This document shows positions 17,019 to 25,649 of a stretch of 64,000 nt of DNA, piece after piece. The DNA lies in NCBI GenBank assembly GCA_026985095.1, contig JALSQW010000008.1, positions 62,001 through 126,000 on the forward strand. Reading direction: 5' to 3'. This DNA is from Acidimicrobiia bacterium. Its GTDB lineage: Bacteria > Actinomycetota > Acidimicrobiia > Spongiisociales > UBA5794. Made by a program: the position numbers and the translations under genes. The notes below the pieces were generated by a model. That model made no database searches. It saw only the letters and a list, made by a program, of their open reading frames with translations, and was not told where the DNA came from. Every line of letters begins with the position of its first letter. Position 1 is the first letter of the stretch.

Positions 17019-17654
17019 CTACGACGTGGCCCGGGCCCGGTTGTGGAGATGGAAGGTGAGGATCTGCAGCTCGGTGGACAGGTCCACCCGCCGCACCTCC
17101 ACGGATTCGTCGACCTGTAGAACCGTCGGCGCGAAGTTGAGGATCGACCGGATCCCGGCCGTGCAGAGCCGGTCGGCGACGTCCTGGGCGCCGGACGCCG
17201 GAACGGCGATGATCCCGATCGACACGTCCTCGTCGACGACGACCCGCTCCAGCTCGGTGAGTGGCAGCACCGGGACGCCGTCGGGGCCTTCGCCCACCTT
17301 GGCTGGATCGACGTCGAGGAGTGCGGCGATCCGGAACCCTGCGTCGGTGAAACCGTCGTAGTGGGCGAGCGCCCGCCCGAGGTTCCCGGCCCCCACGATC
17401 ACCGCCGCGTACTCCCGTTCGAGGCCGAGGACCCGCCGGATCTGAGCTTCGAGGTCGGCGATGTCGTACCCGACGCCGCGCACACCGTAGGACCCGAGGT
17501 ACGACAGATCCTTGCGCACCTGCGCCGAGTTGACACCGGCCACCTGGGCGAGCTGCTCGGACGAGCACGTCGTCCGACCCGCCTTGCCCGACGACAGGCA
17601 GCGCAGGTAGATCGGCAGTCGAGAGATGGTGGCGTGCGGGATCTGACCCTTCAT
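17019..17654 (-). CDS. rex: Redox-sensing transcriptional repressor Rex
   Basis: A 211-residue repressor that senses NADH/NAD+ and controls respiratory and fermentative genes. An N-terminal winged helix begins KGQIPHATISRLPIYLRCL and includes SAQVRKDLSYLG-YGVRGVGYD. A Rossmann fold with VGAGNLGRAL follows, and a C-terminal helix (HLHNRARA) is used for domain swapping. Length matches Rex of Bacillus (about 215). TAATCT eight bases before the ATG suggests a leaderless mRNA. Its closeness to the respiratory operon makes that operon a natural target, though I could not find a convincing full Rex operator there. Confidence 0.95.
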   Translation of the reverse strand: MKGQIPHATISRLPIYLRCLSSGKAGRTTCSSEQLAQVAGVNSAQVRKDLSYLGSYGVRGVGYDIADLEAQIRRVLGLEREYAAVIVGAGNLGRALAHYDGFTDAGFRIAALLDVDPAKVGEGPDGVPVLPLTELERVVVDEDVSIGIIAVPASGAQDVADRLCTAGIRSILNFAPTVLQVDESVEVRRVDLSTELQILTFHLHNRARATS

Positions 17655-17769
17655 CGGACCGCAGATTAGGTGTGCTCGTCGTCGAGGTCGTCTCCGGTGA
17701 CGCCCATGGGGACCGCTTGCCTCGAACGATCCGCAGGACCAGCACCGGCGACCCGGCGGGGCGTCGCCA

Positions 17770-18060
17770 TCAGCGACGTTCGGGAGGTCCCGATCCTCGT
17801 CGCACCGCGGCCACGGCGTCGCGGACCTCGCGCGTGCCGATCCGTCCCTCGGCGAGCACCGCGCCCTCGCCGTCCCGCAGGACCGGGATCCGCGTCCCGA
17901 ACTCGTCGAGCAGCTCCGGGGACTCCTCGACGTCGCGAACCACGACCTGCACACCCCGTCTGCGGGCCCTCGGGCCGAGCATCGCCATCACCTCCTCGCA
18001 CAGGTGACAGCCGGATCGGCTCAGGACCTCGATGGTGGGACGGATACGGCTCACGGGCAT
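17770..18060 (-). CDS. Glutaredoxin-like thioredoxin-fold protein
   Basis: A 96-residue protein with a redox motif CHLC in SRSGCHLCEEVMAML. A VVVRDVEESPELLDEFG strand-helix and an IPVL cis-proline loop follow, the layout of the glutaredoxin-like DUF836 family. It probably acts in cytoplasmic thiol-disulfide exchange; the substrate is unknown. The ATG at 18060 puts the active site near residue 15, as in relatives. It is divergent from the tiny membrane gene at 18088 and lies upstream of rex in the same orientation. Confidence 0.8.
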   Translation of the reverse strand: MPVSRIRPTIEVLSRSGCHLCEEVMAMLGPRARRRGVQVVVRDVEESPELLDEFGTRIPVLRDGEGAVLAEGRIGTREVRDAVAAVRRGSGPPERR

Positions 18061-18087
18061 CTCACCGTCGCTATCGTCAACGGTCCC

Positions 18088-18183
18088 ATGCGCCCCGTCA
18101 CCTCGATCGTCCTCGTCGTCCTGCTCGCCCTGATCGTCGGGGCGTTCCTCGTCAAGCTCCTCACCTCCGGTTTCACGCCGTAG
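18088..18183 (+). CDS. 31-residue single-pass membrane protein
   Basis: An ATG at 18088 opens a 31-codon frame, MRPVTSI then about 18 hydrophobic residues, then KLLTSGFTP and TAG. This is a clean N-basic single membrane helix. A TATCGT hexamer lies 10 bases before the ATG. The end overlaps the converging adenosyltransferase-family gene by 11 bp. It is too short for statistical support, but the hydrophobic core flanked by charges is unlikely by chance. Function unknown. Confidence 0.45.
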   Translation: MRPVTSIVLVVLLALIVGAFLVKLLTSGFTP

Positions 18184-19054
18184 AGGGCGGTTCCCCCGGT
18201 TCGGCACCGGCCGGAGCGGCCGGGCTCAGGTCGATCCGCCGGATCCTCGGGCGCCGGAACGTCACCGCGACCCGCTCTGCCACCGGGAACCGGTCCTCCG
18301 CCCGACCTCCGTTCACGGCGATCGCCATCTGCCCGACCGAGTCCACATGGACGAGGCCCTCGCCGGAAGGCACCGCTCCGTAGGCGCTCGACCAACGCAC
18401 CGAGTGGGACGTCCCCCCGATCTCGATCTCGACGTCGTCGCCGGGCCCGAGACCCAACGCCGCCAGGTCGGCCGGCGACACGTTCGTCTGGGCGTTGCCG
18501 AAGGCGTCGACCCACAGGACCTCCCCGAGGATGCCGCCCCGGCCGTCGGGTTCCGCCAGGGGGATCATCAACGGCACGACCGTCTCGGGATCGATCACCG
18601 GGCCCAGATCACCGATGTCGGCCTCGCCCGAGGCGAGCACGGCGGCCGCCGGGGCGAAGACGTCCCGGCCGGCGAACGTGGCGCCCTCGGCCGGGATCTG
18701 GAACCGGGGATCCTCGATGGACACCATCAAGTCGGCGCCTCCCACCATGGCCACCGCCGGCGCCAACAGGCCGTTGTCGGGACCGACGAAACAGCCCCAC
18801 GGGGTACGGGCCGCCAGGGCCCGGCGCTCCGTGCCCACACCGGGGTCGACCACCGCCAGGGCCACGCCCTCGGGCAGGTACTGGATGGCCCGGACGAGGG
18901 CGAGGGCAGCCGCCCTCACGTTGCCACGCGGGAAGCGGTGACCCACGTCGATGACCCTGACGTCGGGGGCGACCTTGGCGATCACCCCATGCACGACACC
19001 GACGAACTCGTCGTCGAGACCGAAGTCGGACAGGAACGAGATGGGGACCGTCAC
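18173..19054 (-). CDS. SAM hydroxide adenosyltransferase family protein (SAM hydrolase, DUF62)
   Basis: A 293-residue protein. Family motifs are in order: LSDFGLDDEFVGVVHGVI at the N-terminus, VVDPGVGT, GPDNGLL, TFAGRDVFAPAAA and WVDAFGNAQTN. Members split S-adenosylmethionine to adenosine and methionine by activating water; fluorinases are distant relatives. Length is near the usual 260-290, with a Pro/Ala tail. The gene overlaps the HMG-CoA lyase gene (ATGA), so it is expressed with it although no metabolic link is obvious. Confidence 0.9.
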   Translation of the reverse strand: MTVPISFLSDFGLDDEFVGVVHGVIAKVAPDVRVIDVGHRFPRGNVRAAALALVRAIQYLPEGVALAVVDPGVGTERRALAARTPWGCFVGPDNGLLAPAVAMVGGADLMVSIEDPRFQIPAEGATFAGRDVFAPAAAVLASGEADIGDLGPVIDPETVVPLMIPLAEPDGRGGILGEVLWVDAFGNAQTNVSPADLAALGLGPGDDVEIEIGGTSHSVRWSSAYGAVPSGEGLVHVDSVGQMAIAVNGGRAEDRFPVAERVAVTFRRPRIRRIDLSPAAPAGAEPGEPPSTA

Positions 19055-19995
19055 CGGGCAGCTCCACGCTCGTCACGGCCAGGGAACCAGCCGGCACGCC
19101 CCACCGCCGAAGGGAGCGGCTTGCCGAGGCGAGCACCGAGCCAGTGCCCGGTCTCGATGATCGCCGCCGGATCGAAGCCCGTCGCCACGTTGGATCGGCG
19201 CAGCAGGTACAAGAGGTCCTCCGTGGCCACGTTGCCCGTGGCGTTCGGAGCGAACGGACATCCGCCGGCGCCACCGACGGACGCGTCGAGCACCTCCACG
19301 CCGAACTCGACCGCCGCCATCGCGTTGGCGATCCCGGTGTTCCGCGTGTCGTGGAAATGGCACCGCAACGTCGCATGCCCGATCGACCCGTCGACGGCCG
19401 CCAGGCGACGCCGAACGTCCATCGGGACGGCGACACCGATCGTGTCGGCAAGGGCGATCTCGTCGGCACCGACGACCGCCGCCCGACGAGCCAGATCGAC
19501 CACCCGGTTCGGGTCGACCTCGCCTTCGTACGGGCAACCGAACGACACCGAGATCGTCACCGTCGTCCGGCGACCCGCATCCGAAGCGAGCGGGACCATC
19601 GCTTCGATGTCGGCCATCGTGTCCTCCGGCGACACGCCGGCGTTCGCCCGGTTGAACCCGTCGGTCGCGCCGACGACGAAGTTGATCTCGTCGACGGAGG
19701 TGGCCAGTGCCCGCTCCAGGCCGCGCCGGTTGAGGACCAGCCCGATGAACGACACGCCCTCCGGGCTGGAACCGAGCGCCTCGAGCACCGCCTCGGCGTC
19801 GGCCATCTGCGGCACCCGGCGAGGATGCACGAAACTGGCGACCTCGAGACGTTTGGCCCCGGCGGCCATCAGTCTGCGGATCAGCTCGACCTTGTCGGCG
19901 GTCGCCAGGACCGCGTCTTCGTTCTGGAGCCCGTCCCTGGCCCCGACCTCCACGATCTGGACGTGCTCGGGGAGCGCCCGACCGGCTCCGGTCAC
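19051..19995 (-). CDS. mvaB: Hydroxymethylglutaryl-CoA lyase
   Basis: A 314-residue TIM-barrel lyase that cleaves HMG-CoA to acetoacetate and acetyl-CoA. Signatures are V-EVGARDGLQNE (metal and catalytic Arg), ASFVHPRRVPQMAD, SVSFGCPYEGEV and the active-site loop GGAGGCPFAPNATGNVATED. The acetoacetate it makes joins that released by fumarylacetoacetase from tyrosine, encoded across the divergent promoter. Both ends overlap neighbours by ATGA, so hppD, this gene and the SAM hydrolase form one operon. Confidence 0.94.
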   Translation of the reverse strand: MTGAGRALPEHVQIVEVGARDGLQNEDAVLATADKVELIRRLMAAGAKRLEVASFVHPRRVPQMADAEAVLEALGSSPEGVSFIGLVLNRRGLERALATSVDEINFVVGATDGFNRANAGVSPEDTMADIEAMVPLASDAGRRTTVTISVSFGCPYEGEVDPNRVVDLARRAAVVGADEIALADTIGVAVPMDVRRRLAAVDGSIGHATLRCHFHDTRNTGIANAMAAVEFGVEVLDASVGGAGGCPFAPNATGNVATEDLLYLLRRSNVATGFDPAAIIETGHWLGARLGKPLPSAVGRAGWFPGRDERGAAR

Positions 19996-21107
19996 AGGTT
20001 CCCTCGCTTCGCCTGCTCCCGTTCGATCGCCTCGAACAACGCCTTGAAGTTCCCGGCGCCGAACCCGACCGCCCCGCGCCGTTCGATGAACTCGAAGAAC
20101 ACCGTCGGACGGTCCTGGAGCATCCGGGTGAAGACCTGGAGCAGGTGACCGCCCTCGTCCTCGTCGACGAGGAGCCGCAGGCGTCGGATCCGGTCCCAGT
20201 CGACGTCCAGATCCGGCATCCGTTCGCGGGCCTGCGGGTAGTACTCGTCGGGAACGTAGATGGTCTCGAGCCCACGACGATGGACGGTCTCCATCGTCGC
20301 CTGCAGGTCATCGGTCGCCATCGCCACGTGCTGGACGCCCGGCGACCGGTAGAACATGAGGTACTCCTCGATCTGGGAACGGCGGCGACCGTCGGCGGGC
20401 TCGTTGATGGGTAGCTTGACGATGCCGTCGCCGTCCCACATGACCTTCGACATCAGCGCCGAGTACTCCGTCGAGATGGCGTCGTCGTCGAAGTGCTTCA
20501 GCATCGTGAACCCGAAGACGCGCTCGTAGAACTCGACCCATTCGTTCATCTTCCCGAGTTCGACGTTGGCGACGACATGGTCGATCGTGTGCAGGCCGGT
20601 CGGTTCGGCGATCGTGTCCTCGCGAGGTTCGAACCCGGGCATGGCGCCGTCGAGCTGCACGAGCGAGTGGACCGTGTCGCCGTAGGCGCGGATACCGGCG
20701 GCCACCATCAGGCCCCGGTCGTCTTCGATCACCGCCGGTTTCGAGGCGGCCTCCGCCCCGCGCTCGACGGCGAGTTCGAACGCGGCTTCGGCGTCGGGCA
20801 CCGCGAACGCCACGTCGTGCACCCCCGGGCCGTGCAGACGAACGTGATCGGCGACCGGGTGATCGGGTCCCAGCGCCCCGGTGATCACGAACCGGATGTC
20901 GCCCGACTCCAGCAGGTACGACGCCGTCTCGGGAACTCCCGTCTCGGGGCCGCGGTATCCGACGATCCGGAAACCCAAGGCGAGCCGATGGAACATGGCC
21001 GTCTGGTAGGCGTTGGCGACCCACCATTCGAGATGGGAGAAGCCCTCGATCGGGAACGGATCCTTGGCGGCGTGCGCCCTGGCGCGGGCGCGCAGTCCAT
21101 CGTCCAT
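19992..21107 (-). CDS. hppD: 4-hydroxyphenylpyruvate dioxygenase
   Basis: A 371-residue Fe(II) dioxygenase that converts 4-hydroxyphenylpyruvate to homogentisate. Two VOC-type halves carry the 2-His-1-Glu facial triad: His in PGVHDVAFAV, His in GVQHVAMATDD and Glu in FFEFIERRG near the C-terminus. The C-terminal GFGAGNFKALFEAIEREQ is diagnostic. The ATG at 21107 has GGAGGG seven bases upstream. It is divergent from hmgA, the next enzyme, across 118 bp that should hold both promoters. Confidence 0.96.
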   Translation of the reverse strand: MDDGLRARARAHAAKDPFPIEGFSHLEWWVANAYQTAMFHRLALGFRIVGYRGPETGVPETASYLLESGDIRFVITGALGPDHPVADHVRLHGPGVHDVAFAVPDAEAAFELAVERGAEAASKPAVIEDDRGLMVAAGIRAYGDTVHSLVQLDGAMPGFEPREDTIAEPTGLHTIDHVVANVELGKMNEWVEFYERVFGFTMLKHFDDDAISTEYSALMSKVMWDGDGIVKLPINEPADGRRRSQIEEYLMFYRSPGVQHVAMATDDLQATMETVHRRGLETIYVPDEYYPQARERMPDLDVDWDRIRRLRLLVDEDEGGHLLQVFTRMLQDRPTVFFEFIERRGAVGFGAGNFKALFEAIEREQAKRGNL

Positions 21108-21225
21108 GCGGGAACCCTCCGGCTCGTGGTTCGGTGTGGTCAGATTATCGCAGTCACCGCCGGCGAACGGGACGGCGCAGCGTCCGGTCCTGCCGTAGCA
21201 TGAGCCCCGACGAACGAGGAGTCCC

Positions 21226-22392
21226 ATGCCGTACTACCGCTCGGTGGGCGACGTCCCACCCAAGCGCCACACCCGATTCGTCCGCCCCGACGGCGGCCTG
21301 CACGCTGAGGAGCTCATGGGAGAGGAGGGGTTCTCGTTCGACTCCGCGCTCCTGTACCACCGCCGACCTCCGACCGCCCTCCGGGCCATCGAGGCGGTCG
21401 ACTCCGAAGAACAGGAACGCACCCCCAACCATCCCCTCGCTCCACGCCACTTCCGGACCCACGAGCTCAAGGTCGGAGGCGACGTCGTGACGGGACGGCA
21501 TCTGCTGCTCGCCAACGACGACGTCCGCATCTCGTACGTCGCCGCCGGCGACAGCTCGACCCTGTACAAGAACGCCACCGGCGACGAGCTGGTGTTCATC
21601 GAGGAGGGCGCCGGCACGCTCGAGACGGTCTTCGGAGCCCTGCCGTTCGGCCCCGGCGACTACGTGGTCATCCCCGCCTCGACCATCCACCGCTGGGTCG
21701 TCGACGACGGCACGGTCCCGGTCCGTGCCCTGGTGGTCGAGACCTCCGGCCACGTCGGACCGCCCAGGCGCTACCTGTCCCGCAACGGCCAGTTCCTCGA
21801 GCACGCCCCCTACTGCGAGCGGGACCTGCACGGGCCCCACGAGCCGCTCCTCGTCGACGGCGAGGACGTCGACGTCCTCGTCCGCCATCGGGGAGGCTGG
21901 ACCCGCTTCCGGTACGCCACGCATCCGTTCGACGTCGTGGGATGGGACGGTTGCCTGTACCCGTACACGCTGTCGATCCACGATTTCGAACCCATCACCG
22001 GCCGCATCCATCAACCCCCTCCGGTCCATCAGACCTTCGAAGCTCCCAACGTGGTCGTGTGCTCCTTCGTGCCCCGGTTGTTCGACTATCACCCCGACGC
22101 CATCCCGGCGCCGTACAACCACTCGAACGTCGACTCCGACGAGGTCCTCTTCTACGTCGAGGGCAACTTCATGTCCCGCAAGGGCTCCGGCATCGAGGCG
22201 GGGTCGGTGTCGCTCCATCCGGCGGGTCACACTCACGGGCCGCAGCCCGGTTCGGTCGAAGCCAGCATCGGGCAGGCCGGCACCGAGGAGGTCGCGGTGA
22301 TGATCGACACCTTCCGGCCCCTCGACCTCGGGCCCGGAGCACGCGACAGCGAAGACGACCGGTACGCCTGGACCTGGCTCGAGGGCAGGTGA
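21226..22392 (+). CDS. hmgA: Homogentisate 1,2-dioxygenase
   Basis: A 388-residue cupin enzyme that opens the homogentisate ring to maleylacetoacetate. It has the N-terminal MPYYRSVGDVPPKRHT and the C-terminal cluster PAPYNHSNVDSDEVLFYVEG-FMSRKG with SLHPAGHTHGPQPG, which hold the iron ligands. Slightly shorter than human HGD but normal for the bacterial short form. An RBS (GAGGAG) precedes the ATG, and TAGCAT lies about 25 bases upstream as a possible -10. First of three coupled genes. Confidence 0.95.
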   Translation: MPYYRSVGDVPPKRHTRFVRPDGGLHAEELMGEEGFSFDSALLYHRRPPTALRAIEAVDSEEQERTPNHPLAPRHFRTHELKVGGDVVTGRHLLLANDDVRISYVAAGDSSTLYKNATGDELVFIEEGAGTLETVFGALPFGPGDYVVIPASTIHRWVVDDGTVPVRALVVETSGHVGPPRRYLSRNGQFLEHAPYCERDLHGPHEPLLVDGEDVDVLVRHRGGWTRFRYATHPFDVVGWDGCLYPYTLSIHDFEPITGRIHQPPPVHQTFEAPNVVVCSFVPRLFDYHPDAIPAPYNHSNVDSDEVLFYVEGNFMSRKGSGIEAGSVSLHPAGHTHGPQPGSVEASIGQAGTEEVAVMIDTFRPLDLGPGARDSEDDRYAWTWLEGR

Positions 22393-23333
22393 CCGCACCG
22401 CTGATGATCGACCCCGGCGCGACCCTCTTCGGGCGCCTCGTCGATCATGCCGGGCTCCTCCCGCCGGCGCCGCTGGACATGCAGACCGCGGTCGCCGCGT
22501 ACCGGCATGCCCGCACCGGGCCGGGCTCGTGGATCGTCGGACGTTTCCTCGTCCCCGCCACCAAGCTGGAGGAACTCGCGACGGTCCTGGTCACGACCAT
22601 GACCGCCCGAGAACGCCCATGGGAGGTCGGTGTCGTCGTCGACACCGACCTCGGGTCGGCCGTCGCGACTGCGGCCGCGTTCCACCGCGAGCTCCACCCC
22701 GGGGCGTCGATCGTCACCGCCGAAGCCCGCCTCGACGGCGGCGCCGACGGCGCCGCCGTCGAGCGGATCCATCGCGCCCTGGGAGCGATCGCCGACGACG
22801 TCGCCGCCTTCGTGGAGGTCGACGTCACCGGGCCGGCAGCCCGCGTCGCACACGACGTGACGACGGCCGCCGAGACGATCACGCGATCCCATCGGCCCGG
22901 TGGGGTGGCGTTGCGCGGGGAAGGCCCGACGCCCGACCAGAACCCGGCACCCGACGCCGTCGCCGCCTTCGTGACCTCGGCCACCGCCGCCGGGGTCCCG
23001 TTCAAGGCCACCGCCGGGCTAGACCATCCCATCCGATGCGACGACGCCTCCCGCGGCGCGACCCACCACGGCTTCGTCAACCTGCTCGTCGCCGCCGCCC
23101 TCGCCATCGACGACGCCCCCTCCGACGTCGTCACGGCGGCGGTCGCCGACACCGATCGCTCCGCCTTCGGCCTCAGCCTCGGCGGGTTCCGCTGGCGCGA
23201 CCGGCGGTTCACCTCGACGACGTTGCAGCGAACGCGGTCACGAGGCCTGATCGGGTACGGCTCGCGGGACCTCGCCTCACCCGTCGCCGAGCTCGCGGCC
23301 ATGGGCCTCATCGCGGCCGAGGGGATGCGATGA
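22389..23333 (+). CDS. Unknown protein embedded in the homogentisate operon
   Basis: A 314-residue cytoplasmic protein with an alpha/beta pattern. It contains repeated acidic strand-turn segments (VGVVVDTDLGS, AAFVEVDVTG), a GVPFKATAGLDHP motif and a THHGFVNLLVAAALA segment that looks like an active-site or binding loop in a TIM-barrel-like fold. GTG at 22389 overlaps the hmgA stop (GTGA); ATG at 22404 is the alternative. It sits where other bacteria place maleylacetoacetate isomerase, but I see no glutathione-transferase fold, so it may be an alternative isomerase. That is inference. Confidence 0.6.
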   Translation: MTAPLMIDPGATLFGRLVDHAGLLPPAPLDMQTAVAAYRHARTGPGSWIVGRFLVPATKLEELATVLVTTMTARERPWEVGVVVDTDLGSAVATAAAFHRELHPGASIVTAEARLDGGADGAAVERIHRALGAIADDVAAFVEVDVTGPAARVAHDVTTAAETITRSHRPGGVALRGEGPTPDQNPAPDAVAAFVTSATAAGVPFKATAGLDHPIRCDDASRGATHHGFVNLLVAAALAIDDAPSDVVTAAVADTDRSAFGLSLGGFRWRDRRFTSTTLQRTRSRGLIGYGSRDLASPVAELAAMGLIAAEGMR

Positions 23334-24574
23334 CGAGCTGGCTCGAGATCCCCGAGGGAACCGACTTCCCCATCCAGAACCTCCCGTACGGGGTGGCCGA
23401 GCACCGCGGGCGGACCGGTGTCGTGGTGGCCATCGGGGACCAGGTCGTGGATCTGGCCGCGCTCGCCGCCGCCGGGACGTTCCCTGACGTCCCACCCGGC
23501 ACCTTCGACCGGGATTCCCTCGATCGTTTCATGGCGCTCGGCCGTCCCGTCTGGCGGTCGGTCCGTTCCCGGCTCACCGACCTCCTCGCCACCGGCAACG
23601 ACCCGCGTCGACGGCGCCAGGTGGAGGCAGCGCTCATCCCCATGGACGACGTCACCATGCGCCGGCCCATCCAGGTCGGCGACTACGTCGACTTCTTCTC
23701 GTCCATCCATCACGCCACGAACGTGGGGCGCCTCTTCCGGCCCGACGCCGAGCCGCTCCTCCCCAACTGGCGCCACCTCCCGGTCGGGTACCACGGACGG
23801 TCCGGCACCATCGTGGTGGACGGCACGCCGATCGGCCGGCCCTCCGGGCAACGCCTCGATCCGACCACGGGACGACCCACCTTCGGCCCCACCGACGCCC
23901 TCGACTTCGAGCTCGAGGTCGGGTTCGTCACCGGAACCGGCAACGTCGCAGGTCGACCGATCCCGGTCGACGAGGCGGAACGTCACATCTTCGGGCTCGT
24001 TCTCGTCAACGACTGGTCGGCCCGCGATCTCCAGGCGTGGGAGTCCCGCCCCCTCGGCCCCTTCCTCGGCAAGTCGTTCGCCACGACCATCTCACCGTGG
24101 ATCGTTCCGCTCGACGCGCTCGCTCCGTTCCGGGTTCCGGCACCTCCCCAGGACCCCGAACCGCTCCCCCATCTCCGTCCGCGGCAGCGCCTCGCGCTCG
24201 ACATCCGACTCGAAGTCGAGATCGTCCCGGCCGGAGCCGCCGCCGGGACCGTCGTCACCCGCACCGGCTTCGCCGACATGTACTGGACGATGGACCAACA
24301 ACTGGCCCATGCGACATCCAATGGCGCCACGGTACGGCCCGGCGACCTGTTCGCCTCCGGAACCGTGTCCGGCCCGACACCCGACAGCCTCGGATGCCTC
24401 CTCGAGCTCACCGAGGCGGGTCGCCGGCCCCTCCGCCTCGCCGACGGGACCGAACGGCGCTATCTCCACGACGGCGACACGGTCGTGATGCGGGGATGGT
24501 GTGGCCGAGGCTCGTCCCGCATCGGCTTCGGATCGTGTCGCGGCACCGTCGTGGCGTCCTCCAGCCGGACGTGA
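23330..24574 (+). CDS. fahA: Fumarylacetoacetase
   Basis: A 414-residue hydrolase that cleaves fumarylacetoacetate to fumarate and acetoacetate. Motifs include the N-terminal PYGVAE (DFPIQNLPYGV), the metal-site region DYVDFFSSIHHATNVG, the LPVGYHGR loop, ELEVGFVTGTGN, and LVNDWSARDLQAWE with PLGPFLGKSFATTISPW. Length matches the FAH family (about 420). Its ATG overlaps the preceding stop, ending a coupled hmgA-unknown-fahA operon that completes tyrosine degradation. Confidence 0.96.
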   Translation: MTSWLEIPEGTDFPIQNLPYGVAEHRGRTGVVVAIGDQVVDLAALAAAGTFPDVPPGTFDRDSLDRFMALGRPVWRSVRSRLTDLLATGNDPRRRRQVEAALIPMDDVTMRRPIQVGDYVDFFSSIHHATNVGRLFRPDAEPLLPNWRHLPVGYHGRSGTIVVDGTPIGRPSGQRLDPTTGRPTFGPTDALDFELEVGFVTGTGNVAGRPIPVDEAERHIFGLVLVNDWSARDLQAWESRPLGPFLGKSFATTISPWIVPLDALAPFRVPAPPQDPEPLPHLRPRQRLALDIRLEVEIVPAGAAAGTVVTRTGFADMYWTMDQQLAHATSNGATVRPGDLFASGTVSGPTPDSLGCLLELTEAGRRPLRLADGTERRYLHDGDTVVMRGWCGRGSSRIGFGSCRGTVVASSSRT

Positions 24575-24598
24575 CGACGAGCCTCGACGCCACTCGGC

Positions 24599-24604
24599 TA
24601 GCCT
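24599..24604 (+). promoter_or_regulatory. Putative leaderless -10 hexamer
   Basis: TAGCCT lies eight bases before the ATG at 24613, with no purine-rich RBS in between. The same hexamer precedes the ATG at 25650 (25635-25640, nine bases). Confidence 0.4.
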
Positions 24605-24612
24605 CGCCTCCA

Positions 24613-25599
24613 ATGGCCATCCTCAGACTGTTCGCCAACCTCCGCGAGGCAGCCGGGACCTCGAACATCGAGATCCCCGGCGAAACCGTCGGCGACGTGC
24701 TCGCCGAGGCGGAACGGCGATTCGGAGATCGCTTCGCCGCCGGCCTGACGACCGCCCGGGTCTGGGTCAACGGCGAGCAGGCCGACCCGACGACCTCGGT
24801 GTCCGACCGGGACGAGGTCGCCCTCATCCCGCCGGTCTCGGGCGGCGCCACCGCCACCCGCCTCGGCGCCGACCCCAACGTGCTCCCCCTCGTGCTCCTC
24901 ACGGCGTTGATCATCGCGGCGTGGATCCCCCCACGGTGGTTCGTCATCGTGGCCGCCGGCGCGGTGCTCGCCTGGGCGTGGGACCTCCACGACACCGCCG
25001 CCGTTCGAGGAACCGCCCTACCCCTCTACCCCCTGATGGTGGCGCCCGTCGCGGGGGCGGTCGCCGCCTACGCCTGGGGTCTGCCCGGATACGCCGGTGG
25101 TGTCGCCTTCGCCATCCTCCTCTCCGCCGCGTGGCCGGTCTTCGACGCCGCCGCCCGCCCCGTCCCGACGATGGCCGTCACGATGACGGTGACGACGATC
25201 GGCGCCATCGCCTCGGGTGCCCTCGTGCTGCTCAAGCTCACGTCGACCACCGCCGTCGTGGCCTTCGTGATCGTCACCGTCGTCGGCGTCGTCGCCGCCG
25301 CCCTCGCCCAGGTGTACGGGACGACGATCCAGTCGATCGACCCGAACGTCGGCGCGCTGCTCGGCGCCCTCGTCGCGGGGGTCGTCGTCGGATCGGTCGT
25401 CTCCGGGATCGAACTGGCCGCCGCCATGCTCGCCGCGGTGTTCGGCGCCGCCGGGTTGATCGCCGGGCGTGCCTTCGGATCGATCCTCCGCCTTGGAGCG
25501 GTCGTCCACACCGTGCGGCCCCCCGGGCGACTCAGCGTCGTCGACGGGATCATGGTCGCCGCGCCGTTGTTCTGGCTGGCCTTGTGGGTCTTCGGCTGA
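24613..25599 (+). CDS. MoaD/ThiS-like ubiquitin-fold domain fused to a multi-helix membrane domain
   Basis: A 328-residue protein. Residues 1-78 are a MoaD-like domain (start AILRLFANLREAAG, VWVNGEQ, DRDEVALIPPVSGG), with the glycine pair at 77-78 that in MoaD forms the C-terminal thiocarboxylate. Here the chain continues into about eight membrane helices ending in a GRLSVVDGIMVAAPLFW segment. That region is reminiscent of, but not clearly, the C-terminus of CdsA-type cytidylyltransferases. With the di-glycine internal it cannot be activated unless cleaved. The TAGCCT hexamer suggests a leaderless start. Confidence 0.7.
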   Translation: MAILRLFANLREAAGTSNIEIPGETVGDVLAEAERRFGDRFAAGLTTARVWVNGEQADPTTSVSDRDEVALIPPVSGGATATRLGADPNVLPLVLLTALIIAAWIPPRWFVIVAAGAVLAWAWDLHDTAAVRGTALPLYPLMVAPVAGAVAAYAWGLPGYAGGVAFAILLSAAWPVFDAAARPVPTMAVTMTVTTIGAIASGALVLLKLTSTTAVVAFVIVTVVGVVAAALAQVYGTTIQSIDPNVGALLGALVAGVVVGSVVSGIELAAAMLAAVFGAAGLIAGRAFGSILRLGAVVHTVRPPGRLSVVDGIMVAAPLFWLALWVFG

Positions 25600-25649
25600 G
25601 GACCGCAACGACCGGCGTTCTCTCCGAACCCCGCTAGCCTCGGCGTCAC

